Source of the DNA: Actinomycetota bacterium
Lineage (GTDB): Bacteria > Actinomycetota > Thermoleophilia > Gaiellales > F1-60-MAGs149
Assembly: GCA_016870485.1 (NCBI GenBank)
Contig: VGBM01000001.1
Coordinates: forward strand, 1 to 64,000
Direction of reading: 5' to 3'
Length of the DNA stretch: 64,000 nucleotides
Under the pieces are notes generated by a model, which did no database searches, had not been told where the DNA came from, and saw only the letters and a program-made list of their open reading frames with translations. Of this stretch, positions 9,778 to 18,566 are shown piece after piece (the stretch's first letter is position 1; each line of letters opens with the position of its first letter). A program made the translations under genes and the position numbers.

Positions 9778-11363
9778 GCCTCGGCCCCGCGGCGGCGCAG
9801 GAGCGCGACGATCCGGTCGGCCTCCGCGAACCCGAGGGCGCGCGTGCCGACCAGGTAGGCGAGCGCGCTGAGCCCGACCGCCGCCCCGACCCCGACGATC
9901 AGGGCGAGGAGGTCGTCGCCGAGCAGGGCCTCGACCCCGCGCCAGATGCCGTAGGCGATCAGCGCGGCCACCAGCGCCGCGGCGAGCATGCGCAGGCCGG
10001 CCAGCACGACCGGCCACGTGGGCAGGGCCCCGATCCGCCGGCGCAGGACGACCCACATCAGCGGCACGACGACGAGGTTGGCGATCGAGTTGGCGAGCGG
10101 GATGCCCCAGACGCCGAATGGGCGGTACAGGACGAGGCTGAGGCCGATCGCGACGACGAGGTTGACGAGCGCGATCAGCGTCGCGACCCAGACGTGCTGC
10201 AGCGCGAACAGGCAGCGCGTGAAGAGCAGGATCAGCCCGTTGAGCGCGAGGCCCAGCGAGAAGGCGACCACGGCGTGCGCGACGCCGGGGGTGTCCGTGG
10301 CGGTCCACTCGCCGCGCTGGAACAGGAGCTGGACGATCGGGGTGGCGAGGACGGCGATCACGGCGCTCGCGGGCAGGAGCAGGTACAGGATCAGCCGCGT
10401 GCCGTCGGCGAGGGCGCCGCGCAGCCGCTCGAGGTCGCGCGCGGCCACCGCCCGCGCCATCAGCGGGAACATCACCGTCGAGACCGCGACCGAGAAGATG
10501 CCCTGCGGCAGCATGTAGACCCGGAAGGCGGCGTCGATCGCGCGCGGCGCGTAGTCGGGGTCGACGTAGGTGGCGATGTAGGTCGAGGCCGTGAGGTTGA
10601 CGTTGGCGAGTCCGAGCCCGAGCGCGACCGGCACGAGCAGGACGAGGATCCGCCGCACGGCCGGGTCGCGCAGGTCGACGAGGGGGCGCAGCGTGGCGCC
10701 CTTGCCGCGCAGGCCCGGCAGCGGCACCAGCGTCTGGATCACCGTGCCCACCAGGGTCCCGACCGCGAGGATCAGCGCGCGGCGGTCGAGGTCGTCGGCG
10801 GTGAAGGCGTAGAGCAGGAACCCGATGATGACCGCGTTCCAGAAGACGGGGGCGATCGCCGGCAGGACGAACTCGTCGAACGAGTTGAGGATCGCCTGCA
10901 CGAGTCCCGAGATCCCGAGCAGGATCAGGATCGGGAACAGGATCCGCGTCATCGTGACCGTCAGCTCCAGCTGCTCACCGGAGAGGTTCGCGAAGGACAG
11001 GAGCGGCCGCGTGAAGACGATCCCGAGGATCGTCAGCGCGCTCAACGCCAAAAAGGCGAGCGTGAGAGCGCTCGAGGCGACGCGCCACGCGCGCTCGCGC
11101 TCGCCCTGGACGAGGAGCTCGTTGAAGACCGGGACGAACGAGGCGCCGAGCGCCGAGTCGGCGACCAGGGAGCGGGTCGTGTTCGGCACGTTGTTGGCGA
11201 TCACGAACGAGCTGGCCGGCCCGGACACGCCGAGGAGCTGCGCCGAGATGATCTCCCGCACCAGCCCGAGCACCCGCGAGACGCCGGTGGCCGCGCTGAA
11301 GAGGGCCGCGGACACGGAGCGGCTGCGCGCCCCCTCCGCGGGCGCATCCACCGGACTGCCCAT
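9774..11363 (-). CDS. murJ: MurJ/MviN-type lipid II flippase
   Basis: Polytopic membrane protein of 529 aa in the MOP superfamily, expected to flip the peptidoglycan precursor lipid II across the membrane. The N-terminus carries SAATGVSRVLGLVREIISA, the conserved first-helix motif, and about 14 hydrophobic segments follow. It diverges from rpsT with 101 bases between, and is coupled to yihY. The ATG at 11363 has a CATCAT box six bases upstream, one base off the TANNNT pattern. Confidence 0.93.
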   Translation of the reverse strand: MGSPVDAPAEGARSRSVSAALFSAATGVSRVLGLVREIISAQLLGVSGPASSFVIANNVPNTTRSLVADSALGASFVPVFNELLVQGERERAWRVASSALTLAFLALSALTILGIVFTRPLLSFANLSGEQLELTVTMTRILFPILILLGISGLVQAILNSFDEFVLPAIAPVFWNAVIIGFLLYAFTADDLDRRALILAVGTLVGTVIQTLVPLPGLRGKGATLRPLVDLRDPAVRRILVLLVPVALGLGLANVNLTASTYIATYVDPDYAPRAIDAAFRVYMLPQGIFSVAVSTVMFPLMARAVAARDLERLRGALADGTRLILYLLLPASAVIAVLATPIVQLLFQRGEWTATDTPGVAHAVVAFSLGLALNGLILLFTRCLFALQHVWVATLIALVNLVVAIGLSLVLYRPFGVWGIPLANSIANLVVVPLMWVVLRRRIGALPTWPVVLAGLRMLAAALVAALIAYGIWRGVEALLGDDLLALIVGVGAAVGLSALAYLVGTRALGFAEADRIVALLRRRGAEA

Positions 11364-11414
11364 GCCCCGATGATGGCACGCCTCCCGGTTGCGCGGCCGA
11401 ATCGGCGCCCCTGC

Positions 11415-11420
11415 TACGCT
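11415..11420 (+). promoter_or_regulatory. Candidate -10 box of rpsT promoter
   Basis: TACGCT gives an expected 5' leader of about 40 bases. A GAGG lies three bases before the rpsT ATG. Confidence 0.4.
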
Positions 11421-11464
11421 CCGCCGCGGTCGTCGGGGTCCCCCCCGGCCCGCACACGAGGCTC

Positions 11465-11950
11465 ATGGCGAACATCAAGCAGCAGAAGAAGCGGATCCGC
11501 GTGGCCGAGCGCCAGCGCCTGGAGAACATCCGCTACCGCTCGTCGATCAAGACCGCGTTCCGGCGGGTGGTCGAGGCCGTCCAGTCCGGCGACGCCGAGG
11601 CCGTGGCCTCCGCGCACGCCACGTTCGTCGCCCTGATCGACCGGGGCGCCGCCAAGCGCGCGCTGCACCCGAACACCGCCGCCCGCAAGAAGGCTCGCGT
11701 CTCCCGCGTGATCGCCCGCGGCCCCCAGGCCGAGGAGTCGAAGAAGCGCCGCGTGAGCAAGAAGGCCGCTCCGGCCCAGCAGGCCGCACCCGGCGCAGAG
11801 GCCGCGGCCGACGAGCCCGCCGCCGACGCGGTCGTCGAGGAGGCCGCCGAGGCCCCCACGGGCGAGCCCGAGGCCGCTGCGGACGCGTCCGCCGACGCGC
11901 CCGAGGCCGAGGCCGGCGACGACGCCGACCCGGCCGACGACGAGTCCTAG
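11465..11950 (+). CDS. rpsT: 30S ribosomal protein S20 with long acidic C-terminal tail
   Basis: Primary 16S-rRNA-binding protein. Residues 1 to about 95 are a normal S20 (MANIKQQKKRIR, then RYRSSIKTAFRRV and ALHPNTAARKKARV). A lysine-rich hinge is followed by about 65 residues made almost entirely of Ala, Glu, Asp and Pro, giving 161 aa instead of the usual 85-95. Such a tail must project from the ribosome or recruit a partner; its role is unknown. Similar tails occur here on S1 and trigger factor. The TAG stop shares a CTAG with the TAG stop of acpS on the other strand. Confidence 0.95.
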   Translation: MANIKQQKKRIRVAERQRLENIRYRSSIKTAFRRVVEAVQSGDAEAVASAHATFVALIDRGAAKRALHPNTAARKKARVSRVIARGPQAEESKKRRVSKKAAPAQQAAPGAEAAADEPAADAVVEEAAEAPTGEPEAAADASADAPEAEAGDDADPADDES

Positions 11951-12345
11951 GCCGCCTGCGGCCCGAGGATCGCGATCGCCACGGCCGCGCTGGTCATGCG
12001 CGAGTGCGTGATCGATACGTCGATCGCCACGACGCCCCTGCGCTCGGCCACCTCGCGCGTCCAGCCGCTGAGCGTGACCTGCGGCTTGCCGCGGCCGGCC
12101 ACCTCGATCTCGGTCCACGTGAAGTGGACGCCGGTGCCGAGCGCCTTGCCGACCGCCTCCTTCGCCGCGAAGCGGCCCGCGTAGCTCTCCGACGGGCGCG
12201 GCTTGCGGTCGAGCTCCTCGACCTCCCGGGCGGTGAAGCAGCGACTGCGGAAGCGCTCGGGGTGGCGCTCGAGAACCCGCTCGACGCGCTCGATCTCGAT
12301 CAGGTCCATCCCGACGAGCAGCCGCGGCGGCTCGAGGCCGCTCAT
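11947..12345 (-). CDS. acpS: Holo-[acyl-carrier-protein] synthase
   Basis: Transfers 4'-phosphopantetheine from CoA to acyl carrier protein; 132 aa. The Mg2+-binding aspartate is in VGMDLIEIERV and the glutamate helix is RFAAKEAVGKALGTG; SITHSR is the family C-terminal strand. The ATG at 12345 overlaps the glmS TGA (ATGA), which favours it over the ATG at 12309. The gene is convergent with rpsT and shares its CTAG. Confidence 0.95.
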   Translation of the reverse strand: MSGLEPPRLLVGMDLIEIERVERVLERHPERFRSRCFTAREVEELDRKPRPSESYAGRFAAKEAVGKALGTGVHFTWTEIEVAGRGKPQVTLSGWTREVAERRGVVAIDVSITHSRMTSAAVAIAILGPQAA

Positions 12346-14180
12346 TCGACCGTGACCGTCTTCGCCAGGTTGCGGGGCCGGTCGACGTCGAGGCCGAGGC
12401 GGCCCGCGATCTTGTAGGCGAGGATCTGCAGCGGCACCACTGCGAGGATGGGCTGCAGCTCGGGTCGCGTCGCGGGGATCCGGATCACGTGCTCCGCGTG
12501 GCGCTCGATGTGCTCGTTGCCCTCCGTGGCCACCGCGATCACGTGGGCGCCGCGGGCGCGCACCTCCTCGAGGTTCGAGGCCATCTTCTCGAACACGTGG
12601 CTGTCGGTCGCGACGGCCACCACCGGGGTGTCCTCGCCGAGCAGCGCGATCGGGCCGTGCTTCATCTCGCCCGCGGCGTAGGCGTCGGTCGGGATGTAGG
12701 AGATCTCCTTCAGCTTGAGCGCGCCCTCCTGGCAGATCGGCAGGCCCAGGTGGCGGCCGAGGTAGAGGAAGAAGCGGTCGTGCGCGAAGCGGTCGGCGAG
12801 CAGGTCGAGCTGGCGGTCCATCGCCGCGTCGTCGAGCTCGCGCTGGATCAGATCGGGCAGCGCGCTCAGCTCCTCGCCGATCCGCGTCACCTCCTCGGGG
12901 GTCAGCGTCCCGCGGACGGCGGCCAGGTGCAGGGCCAGCAGGGTCATCAGCGTGACCTGCGACGTGAAGGTCTTCGTGGCGGCGACGCCGATCTCGAGCC
13001 CGGCCCGGGTGTAGAGGACGCCATCGGCCGCGCGCGCGATCGCCGAGCCCATGATGTTGGTGATGGCGACGACGCGGGCGCCGCGCTCCTTGGCGATCTG
13101 CATCGCGGCGAGCGTGTCCGCGGTCTCGCCGGACTGGGAGATCGTGAGGACGAGGGTGCGCGGGTCGAAGACGCCGTTGCGGTAGCGCCACTCCGAGGCC
13201 ACGTCGGCCTCCGTGGCGACCCCGGCCCACTCCTCGATCAGGTAGCGGCCGGCCAGCCCGGCGTGCAGGGCGGTGCCGCAGCCTACGACCAGCACGCGGT
13301 TGATCTCGCGCAGCTCGTCGTCCGTCAGGCCGATCCCGTCGAGGTTGAGCTCGCCGTGGTGGAAGCGCTCGGCGATCGTGTCGGCGACCGCCGTGGGCTG
13401 CTCGTGGATCTCCTTGAGCATGAACGTCTCGTAGCCGCCCTTGGCGGCGACCTCGAGCGACTCGTCGGCCTGCTCGACCGGGTGCTCGCGCGCGGACCAG
13501 TCGTCGATCGCCCGGAACTCGGCGCCGGCGGCCGTGGCGATCACGACCTCGCCCTCGTCCACGACCTGGATCGAGCGCGTCTCCTCCAAAAACGCCGGCG
13601 TGAACGAGGCGAGGAAGGTCTCCCCTTTCCCGCGCCCGACGACGAGCGGCGGCCAGGCGAGGCGCGCCCCCACGATCCGGTCCGGCTCGTCGACGCAGAC
13701 GGCGAGGAAGGCGAAGTGGCCCTCGAGGCGCGGGTAGATCCGGCGCACCGTCTGGGCGAGGTCGCCGTCGTAGTCCTCCTCGAGCAGGTGGACGAGGGCC
13801 TCGGTGTCCGTGTCGGACGAGAGCTCGTGCCCGTGCTCGGCCACCTCGGCGCGGAGGTCGACGTAGTTCTCGAAGATGCCGTTCATCAGGACCGCGAAGC
13901 GCCCGTCCTCGCTCAGGAAGGGGTGGGCGTTGCGCTCCTCCACCCCGCCGTGCGTGGCCCAGCGCGTGTGGCCCATGCCGACCGTCGCCGCGCGGGTCAG
14001 GCCCGTGGCGGCCTCGCGCAGCGCGGCCACGGGGCCGACAGCCCGGGCGCGCTCGAGCCCGGCCGCGTCGGCGAGCACCAGCCCCGCGGAGTCGTAGCCG
14101 CGGTACTCGAGGTGCTCGAGGCCGGTCAGCACGAGCTCCTTGCAGGGCCGCGCCCCGACGTACCCGATGATCCCGCACAC
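12342..14180 (-). CDS. glmS: Glutamine--fructose-6-phosphate aminotransferase
   Basis: Makes glucosamine-6-phosphate from fructose-6-P and glutamine, the first step to UDP-GlcNAc. At 612 aa it has an N-terminal Ntn glutaminase domain and two SIS domains (LTISQSGETADT, TFTSQV) ending DRPRNLAKTVTVE. The nucleophilic Cys must directly follow the initiator Met, so I start at the GTG at 14180 (V-C-G-I-I-G) and not the ATG nine bases upstream. A TAGGAT box seven bases before that GTG agrees. The AGGA is therefore read as part of a -10 box. No glmS ribozyme is visible in the 31-base gap to glmM. Confidence 0.96.
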   Translation of the reverse strand: MCGIIGYVGARPCKELVLTGLEHLEYRGYDSAGLVLADAAGLERARAVGPVAALREAATGLTRAATVGMGHTRWATHGGVEERNAHPFLSEDGRFAVLMNGIFENYVDLRAEVAEHGHELSSDTDTEALVHLLEEDYDGDLAQTVRRIYPRLEGHFAFLAVCVDEPDRIVGARLAWPPLVVGRGKGETFLASFTPAFLEETRSIQVVDEGEVVIATAAGAEFRAIDDWSAREHPVEQADESLEVAAKGGYETFMLKEIHEQPTAVADTIAERFHHGELNLDGIGLTDDELREINRVLVVGCGTALHAGLAGRYLIEEWAGVATEADVASEWRYRNGVFDPRTLVLTISQSGETADTLAAMQIAKERGARVVAITNIMGSAIARAADGVLYTRAGLEIGVAATKTFTSQVTLMTLLALHLAAVRGTLTPEEVTRIGEELSALPDLIQRELDDAAMDRQLDLLADRFAHDRFFLYLGRHLGLPICQEGALKLKEISYIPTDAYAAGEMKHGPIALLGEDTPVVAVATDSHVFEKMASNLEEVRARGAHVIAVATEGNEHIERHAEHVIRIPATRPELQPILAVVPLQILAYKIAGRLGLDVDRPRNLAKTVTVE

Positions 14181-14187
14181 GCGGGGC

Positions 14188-14193
14188 ATCCTA
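14188..14193 (-). promoter_or_regulatory. -10 box of leaderless glmS promoter
   Basis: TAGGAT on the minus strand, seven bases before the GTG that makes Cys the second residue of GlmS. Confidence 0.55.
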
Positions 14194-14211
14194 GCCGTCG
14201 GGGCGCAGGGG

Positions 14212-15543
14212 TCAGCCGGTGACGGGCAGCTCGCGCTCGACGAGGGTCGCGAGATCGACGGCGATCCGCTCGCAGACCGCCGCGTCGCGGGCCTCCACCA
14301 TCACCCGCACGAGCGACTCGGTGCCCGAGGCGCGCAGCACCACGCGGCCCTCGTCGCCGAGCTCCGCCTCCGCCTCCCGGACCGCGGCGTGCACGGCCGC
14401 CGCGTCCCCGAGGCCCGTGCGGTCGGCGCGCACGCTGATCAACCGCTGCGGGTACTTCTCGACCAGCGCGGTGGCCTCCGCGAGGCTCTGCCCGGAGCGC
14501 GCGAGGGCGGCGAGGACGAGCACCGCGGTCAGCGGACCGTCGCCGGTCGTCTGGTGGTCGAGCGCGATCACGTGGCCGCTCTGCTCGCCGCCGAGCGCCG
14601 CGCCGTCCCGGAGCATCGCCTCCAGCACGTAGCGGTCCCCCACGTCCGTCACCTCGACGACGCAGCCGAGCTCGGCGAGGGCACGGTGGGCGCCGAGGTT
14701 GGCCATGCTGGTGACCACAACCCGGTTGCCGGGCAGCGCGCCGCGCGCGAGGAGGTCGCGGGCGAGGATCGCGAGCACGTGGTCGCCGTCGACCGGGTCG
14801 CCCGCGCCCGTGCAGAAGAGGACGCGGTCGGCGTCGCCGTCGAACGCGATGCCGAGGTCGGCGCCCGCGGCGCGCACGGCGGTCGCGACGTGGTCGAGAT
14901 GGGTCGAGCCGCAGTCGACGTTGATGTTGGCGCCGTCGGGTGCGCAGGCGATCAGCTCCGCGTCTGCGCCGAGGGCCGCGAAGAGCGCGGGCGCGACGCC
15001 CACGGCGGCGCCGTTCGCGCAGTCCACGACGACGCGCAGGCCGCGTAGATCCACGCCGGCGCGGCCGGCGACCCACTGCGCGTAGGCCTCCCCGGCGCCC
15101 GGGGCGGCCTCGCTCCAGCCCACGTCCGCGCCGGTCGGTCCGGGCCCCGCATGGTCGAGGAGGGCCTCGACCTCCTCCTCGGCCGCGTCGAGCAGCTTGT
15201 GGCCGTCGGGGCCGAACAGCTTGATGCCGTTGTCGGGGAACGGGTTGTGCGACGCGGACACGACGATGCCGCCGTCGGCGCTGTGCTCGCGGACGGCCCA
15301 GGCCACGGCGGGCGTCGGCACGACGCCGAGCCGCACGGCGCGGCCGCCGGCCGCGGCGATGCCGGCCGCGAGGGCGTCCTCGAGCATCGGGCCGGAGCGG
15401 CGCGTGTCGCGGCCGATCAGGATCGTCGGGGCGCCGCCGATCCGCAGCGCGGCCGCGCGGCCCACGCGCAGCGCGAGATCGGCGGACAGGCGCTCGTTCG
15501 CCGTCCCCCGGATGCCGTCCGTGCCGAACCAGGCGCGGGCCAC
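14212..15543 (-). CDS. glmM: Phosphoglucosamine mutase
   Basis: Converts glucosamine-6-P to glucosamine-1-P for UDP-GlcNAc synthesis; 443 aa. The N-terminus reads ARAWFGTDGIRGTAN. The phosphoserine loop is VSASHNP, the Mg2+ loop is FDGDADR, the sugar loop is GGEQSGHV and the phosphate loop is RASGTESLVRVM: all four active-site motifs are present. GTG start at 15543. The rpsI stop TAG just upstream forms TAGGAC eight bases before it, a near-match to the window's -10 pattern. Lies directly between rpsI and glmS. Confidence 0.96.
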   Translation of the reverse strand: MARAWFGTDGIRGTANERLSADLALRVGRAAALRIGGAPTILIGRDTRRSGPMLEDALAAGIAAAGGRAVRLGVVPTPAVAWAVREHSADGGIVVSASHNPFPDNGIKLFGPDGHKLLDAAEEEVEALLDHAGPGPTGADVGWSEAAPGAGEAYAQWVAGRAGVDLRGLRVVVDCANGAAVGVAPALFAALGADAELIACAPDGANINVDCGSTHLDHVATAVRAAGADLGIAFDGDADRVLFCTGAGDPVDGDHVLAILARDLLARGALPGNRVVVTSMANLGAHRALAELGCVVEVTDVGDRYVLEAMLRDGAALGGEQSGHVIALDHQTTGDGPLTAVLVLAALARSGQSLAEATALVEKYPQRLISVRADRTGLGDAAAVHAAVREAEAELGDEGRVVLRASGTESLVRVMVEARDAAVCERIAVDLATLVERELPVTG

Positions 15544-15554
15544 CGCGCGTCGTC

Positions 15555-15950
15555 CTAGCGCTTCGAGAACTGCGGACGCTTGCGGGCCTTCTTCAGGCCC
15601 GCCTTCTTGCGCTCCACCGCGCGCGCATCGCGCGCCAGGTAGCCGGCGCGCTTGAGCTCGCCGCGCAGGTTCGGGTCGGCCTCGACGAGGGCGCGCGCGA
15701 TGCCGTGGCGCGAGGCCCCGGCCTGCCCGCTGATCCCGCCTCCGTGGAGGCGGATCGCGACGTCGAAGCGGTCGGCGAGGCCGACGGCCTCGAGGGGGCT
15801 GAGGGCCATCGTGCGCAGCGGGGCGCGGTCGAAGTACTGCTCGACCGGGCGGCCGTTGCACGTGACCTGACCGGTGCCCGGGCGCAGGATCACGCGGGCC
15901 ACGGACGTCTTGCGCTTGCCGGTCGCGCGGTAGCTGGCCTGATCGCTCAC
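15555..15950 (-). CDS. rpsI: 30S ribosomal protein S9
   Basis: Small-subunit protein of 131 aa. [12 protein letters not shown] is at the N-terminus, [19 protein letters not shown] in the middle, and the C-terminus [11 protein letters not shown] reaches the P-site tRNA in known structures. GTG start at 15950, 14 bases after rplM, the usual L13-S9 pair. Confidence 0.97.
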   Translation of the reverse strand: MSDQASYRATGKRKTSVARVILRPGTGQVTCNGRPVEQYFDRAPLRTMALSPLEAVGLADRFDVAIRLHGGGISGQAGASRHGIARALVEADPNLRGELKRAGYLARDARAVERKKAGLKKARKRPQFSKR

Positions 15951-15964
15951 GTCTCGTCGTCCCC

Positions 15965-16396
15965 CTACGCCAGCGGCCTCGGCTGCTGGGCCTCGTGCGG
16001 ATGCTCGGCGCCCTTGTAGAGCTTCAGCTTGCGCAGCTGCGCGGCGCCGAGCTTGCTCTTCGGGAGCATCCCCTTGACCGCGTGGCGCACGACCTCGGTC
16101 GAGTCGCGGTCGAGCTGTTCGGCGAGGGTGCGCTCGCGGAGCCCGCCCGGGTAGCCCGAGTGCCGGTAGTACCTCTTCTGCTCGAGCTTCTGCCCGGTCA
16201 CGCGGATGCGGTCGCAGTGGATCACGACGACGTAGTCGCCGGTGTCGACGTGCGGGGTGAAGTTCGTCTTGCCCTTGCCGCGCAGCGCGTCCGCGATGCG
16301 GGTCGCGAGCCGACCCAGGATCTCGCCGTCGGCGTCGACGATTACCCAGTCGTGCTGGACGTCGGCGGGCTTGGCGCTGAGGGTCTTCTGCGGCAT
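15965..16396 (-). CDS. rplM: 50S ribosomal protein L13
   Basis: Large-subunit assembly protein of 143 aa. Family motifs include [42 protein letters not shown] and [15 protein letters not shown] at 16396. It leads the rplM-rpsI-glmM run. A TACGGT about 30 bases upstream on the minus strand may be its -10 box, overlapping the divergent promoter of the next gene. Confidence 0.97.
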   Translation of the reverse strand: MPQKTLSAKPADVQHDWVIVDADGEILGRLATRIADALRGKGKTNFTPHVDTGDYVVVIHCDRIRVTGQKLEQKRYYRHSGYPGGLRERTLAEQLDRDSTEVVRHAVKGMLPKSKLGAAQLRKLKLYKGAEHPHEAQQPRPLA

Positions 16397-16437
16397 GGGA
16401 TCGGGACGCGGTGGGTGACCGCACCGGCGCGGAACCG

Positions 16438-16443
16438 TAGCAT
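16438..16443 (+). promoter_or_regulatory. -10 box of leaderless promoter
   Basis: TAGCAT ends seven bases before the ATG at 16451. It decides that start over the ATG at 16442, which lies inside the box. Confidence 0.5.
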
Positions 16444-16450
16444 GGGCGGC

Positions 16451-16831
16451 ATGGACGACGTTGCAGCGGACACCCGTGGCGTCGCGGACCGCCTGACGGG
16501 CGCGCTCGGGCCCCTCGACGAGGCCGTCAACGCGCTCCACGACGACCTCAACACGCGCCTGCCGTGGCTCTGGTGGCCACTGACCGCCCCCGCCCCCGCG
16601 GAGCGGCTCGGGGGCCCGCAGCACGCCCTCTACGCGGCGCACGCCGGGCTCGGGCTGGCCGTGGCGGCCCTGGCCGCGCCGCGGCGCCTGCGGCCCGGGG
16701 TGCTGGTCGTCGGCGCCGCGATCGGGCTCGCCTCGTGGGCGCTCTTCACGGGCGCCTGGGACCGGCGCGCCGACCGCTGGCGCGACGAGGGCTGGGACGC
16801 CTACGACGCCGACGGCGGCGCGAGCGCCTGA
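16451..16831 (+). CDS. Small membrane protein of unknown function
   Basis: Unrecognised 126-aa protein. A soluble N-terminus (about 45 residues, with a possible short amphipathic region [11 protein letters not shown]) is followed by two hydrophobic segments, [19 protein letters not shown] and [16 protein letters not shown], and an acidic tail ending [11 protein letters not shown]. Reading the codons, its third positions look GC-rich like its neighbours, so it looks real. Its last 31 bases overlap the 3' end of the exonuclease gene on the other strand. Confidence 0.6.
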   Translation: MDDVAADTRGVADRLTGALGPLDEAVNALHDDLNTRLPWLWWPLTAPAPAERLGGPQHALYAAHAGLGLAVAALAAPRRLRPGVLVVGAAIGLASWALFTGAWDRRADRWRDEGWDAYDADGGASA

Positions 16832-18111
16832 CGGCGGGCCCGGAAGGCCTCCGCGAGCTCCTCGCGCGAGCCGACGCGCAGCGCCATCCGCCGCATCAGG
16901 GCGCCCGCGGTCTCGAGGTCGGCGGCCGAGGCGGCGTTGGCGATCATCGTGCGCGCCGCGTCGGCCTCGTCGGGATGGCGGTCGGCGCCGAAGCGCACGG
17001 ACGCGGCGGCGCGTCGCGTGCAGGCCATGGACGCGATGCGGGCCTGCTCCGCGCAGCCGAGCCGCGTGGCGATGCCCGCGAGCGTCGCGGCGAGCGGCAC
17101 GAGCACCGCGGCGTCGAGCCCGGCGTACTCGAGCTGGCCGGCCGACAGCTCCTCGAGGGACCAGTCGGATGTCTGGAAGCTTTTGTCGAGCTCGAGCCCG
17201 AGGAAGCGCTCCACGAGCGTCACGAGCCGGGCGTCCTCCACCCCGCTGTCGGCCCCCGCCGCGGCCAGGTGCCCGGCGATCACCGACCACCAGGCCATCG
17301 TGTCCACGACGGCCCCGAACTCGATCCCCCAGCGGTACGCGATCCAGCTCTGCTCGAACTTCGCGTTGTGCGCGATCACCTGCCGCCCCGGCTCGCCGAG
17401 CAGGCGCAGCACGGGCAGGGGGTCGGCCTCCCAGCAGTCGATCACGACCGCGGCGAGGCCGCCGTCGGGGGCCGCGGCGGCGACCTGCACGAGCCGCACG
17501 GTGCCGTTCCACGGCTCGAAGGCGTCGCGGTTGTCCCGCTCCTCGGGCGGCAGCCGCGTGCAGGCGGTCTCGATGTCGACCGCGAGCACGGGCAGCCCGC
17601 TGAGGAGCTCAGCGGCCTCCCGCACCCGCGCGGCGTCGGCGATCACCTGGACGCGCGCCGCGGGCGGTGCGGCGGGCCGGTCGGGCAGGAGGTCCGCAGG
17701 CACGTCGGGGGGCACCGGCCCCGCGGGCTCGGGCACGGGCAGCTCCGGCGCGAGGTCGAGGATCTTGCGCACCTCGAGGTCGCCGAACGGGCTGGTCTCG
17801 AGCCGGCAGCGCAGCGTGGTCGCGGCGAGGCGCTCGGCGAGCCCCTCGAGGTCGTCGACGGCGGCGAGCGGCCCGAGCGTGCGCTCAAGGTCGCCCGGGC
17901 GGCGCGGCGGCCAGATCAGGAGCCCCGCGTGGCGCCCCGTCAGGGGGCCCTCGGCGACCCGCAGCGTGACCACGTCGAGCTCCGCGCCCGACTGCGTCTG
18001 CGCGTGGCGGATCATCGAGCCGTCGGCCTGCGGCACCGCACGGCACGCGACCTCGACCCGTTCGACCGCCCCCTCGCGGTCGAACCAGCGGGGATCGGAG
18101 AAGGCGGCCAC
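16801..18111 (-). CDS. Stand-alone DEDD-type 3'-5' exonuclease domain protein
   Basis: 436 aa. From about residue 150 on it is an RNase D / Pol I-type exonuclease. Exo I is VLAVDIET (Asp179, Glu181), Exo II is VIAHNAKFEQ (Glu where Asp is usual), and Exo III is LEYAGLDAAVL with its tyrosine and aspartate. No polymerase or HRDC domain follows. Residues 1-150 match nothing I recognise and end in a Pro-rich linker. The PolA in this window has lost its own exonuclease motifs, so this could supply proofreading or trimming in trans, which is inference. A TATACC box lies six bases before the GTG. Confidence 0.8.
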   Translation of the reverse strand: MAAFSDPRWFDREGAVERVEVACRAVPQADGSMIRHAQTQSGAELDVVTLRVAEGPLTGRHAGLLIWPPRRPGDLERTLGPLAAVDDLEGLAERLAATTLRCRLETSPFGDLEVRKILDLAPELPVPEPAGPVPPDVPADLLPDRPAAPPAARVQVIADAARVREAAELLSGLPVLAVDIETACTRLPPEERDNRDAFEPWNGTVRLVQVAAAAPDGGLAAVVIDCWEADPLPVLRLLGEPGRQVIAHNAKFEQSWIAYRWGIEFGAVVDTMAWWSVIAGHLAAAGADSGVEDARLVTLVERFLGLELDKSFQTSDWSLEELSAGQLEYAGLDAAVLVPLAATLAGIATRLGCAEQARIASMACTRRAAASVRFGADRHPDEADAARTMIANAASAADLETAGALMRRMALRVGSREELAEAFRARRQALAPPSAS

Positions 18112-18117
18112 CGCCGA

Positions 18118-18123
18118 GGTATA
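18118..18123 (-). promoter_or_regulatory. Near-consensus -10 box for the exonuclease gene
   Basis: TATACC on the minus strand, six bases before the GTG at 18111. It is one base from TANNNT. Confidence 0.35.
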
Positions 18124-18143
18124 TCGCCCGCTGCGGACGGCGC

Positions 18144-18149
18144 TAGGAT
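18144..18149 (+). promoter_or_regulatory. -10 box of leaderless HIT-gene promoter
   Basis: TAGGAT ends six bases before the ATG at 18156, with no Shine-Dalgarno. Confidence 0.6.
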
Positions 18150-18155
18150 CGCGGC

Positions 18156-18566
18156 ATGGCCGACTGCCTGTTCTGCGGGATCGCCGCCGGCGCGATCCCT
18201 GCCACCCTCGTGGCGGAGGACGAGCGCGCCCTCGCGTTCATGGACATCTTCCCCGCCGTGGAGGGGCACGTCCTCGTGATCCCGCGCGAGCACCACGACG
18301 ACGCGCTCGCCGCGAGCGACGACGCGCTCGCCGCCTGCATGGCCCTCGCGGGCCGGGTCGCGCGGGCGCAGGAGGCCGCGCTCGGGGCCACCGGCGCGAC
18401 GCTCCTGTCCTGCGCGCGGGCCGACGGCTGGCAGACCGTCCTCCACCTGCACGTGCACGTGCTCCCGCGCCGTCCGGACGACGGCCTGACGATCCCGTGG
18501 CCGACCGCGCCCGGCGCTCCCGACGCCCTCACCCGCACCGCCGAGCGGCTGCGGGGCGCACTCTAG
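18156..18566 (+). CDS. HIT-family nucleotide hydrolase
   Basis: Histidine-triad protein of 136 aa, expected to hydrolyse AMP-linked substrates such as adenosine 5'-phosphoramidates. The N-terminus has the Zn-type CLFC pair and FCGIAAGAIPA; the triad is HLHVHVLPR near residue 94. The usual glycine-asparagine loop before the triad reads LSCARADGWQTVLH, so substrate preference may differ. It is convergent with the deacetylase gene and the two stops share a CTAG. Confidence 0.93.
   Translation: MADCLFCGIAAGAIPATLVAEDERALAFMDIFPAVEGHVLVIPREHHDDALAASDDALAACMALAGRVARAQEAALGATGATLLSCARADGWQTVLHLHVHVLPRRPDDGLTIPWPTAPGAPDALTRTAERLRGAL

Noticed and set aside
14180-14189. ATG nine bases upstream as the glmS start
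   Set aside because: It would bury the nucleophilic cysteine; the GTG gives Met-Cys and fits the -10 spacing.
14181-14211. glmS ribozyme or other riboswitch before glmS
   Set aside because: The gap to glmM is 31 bases, far too short for a glmS ribozyme, and no conserved core is seen.
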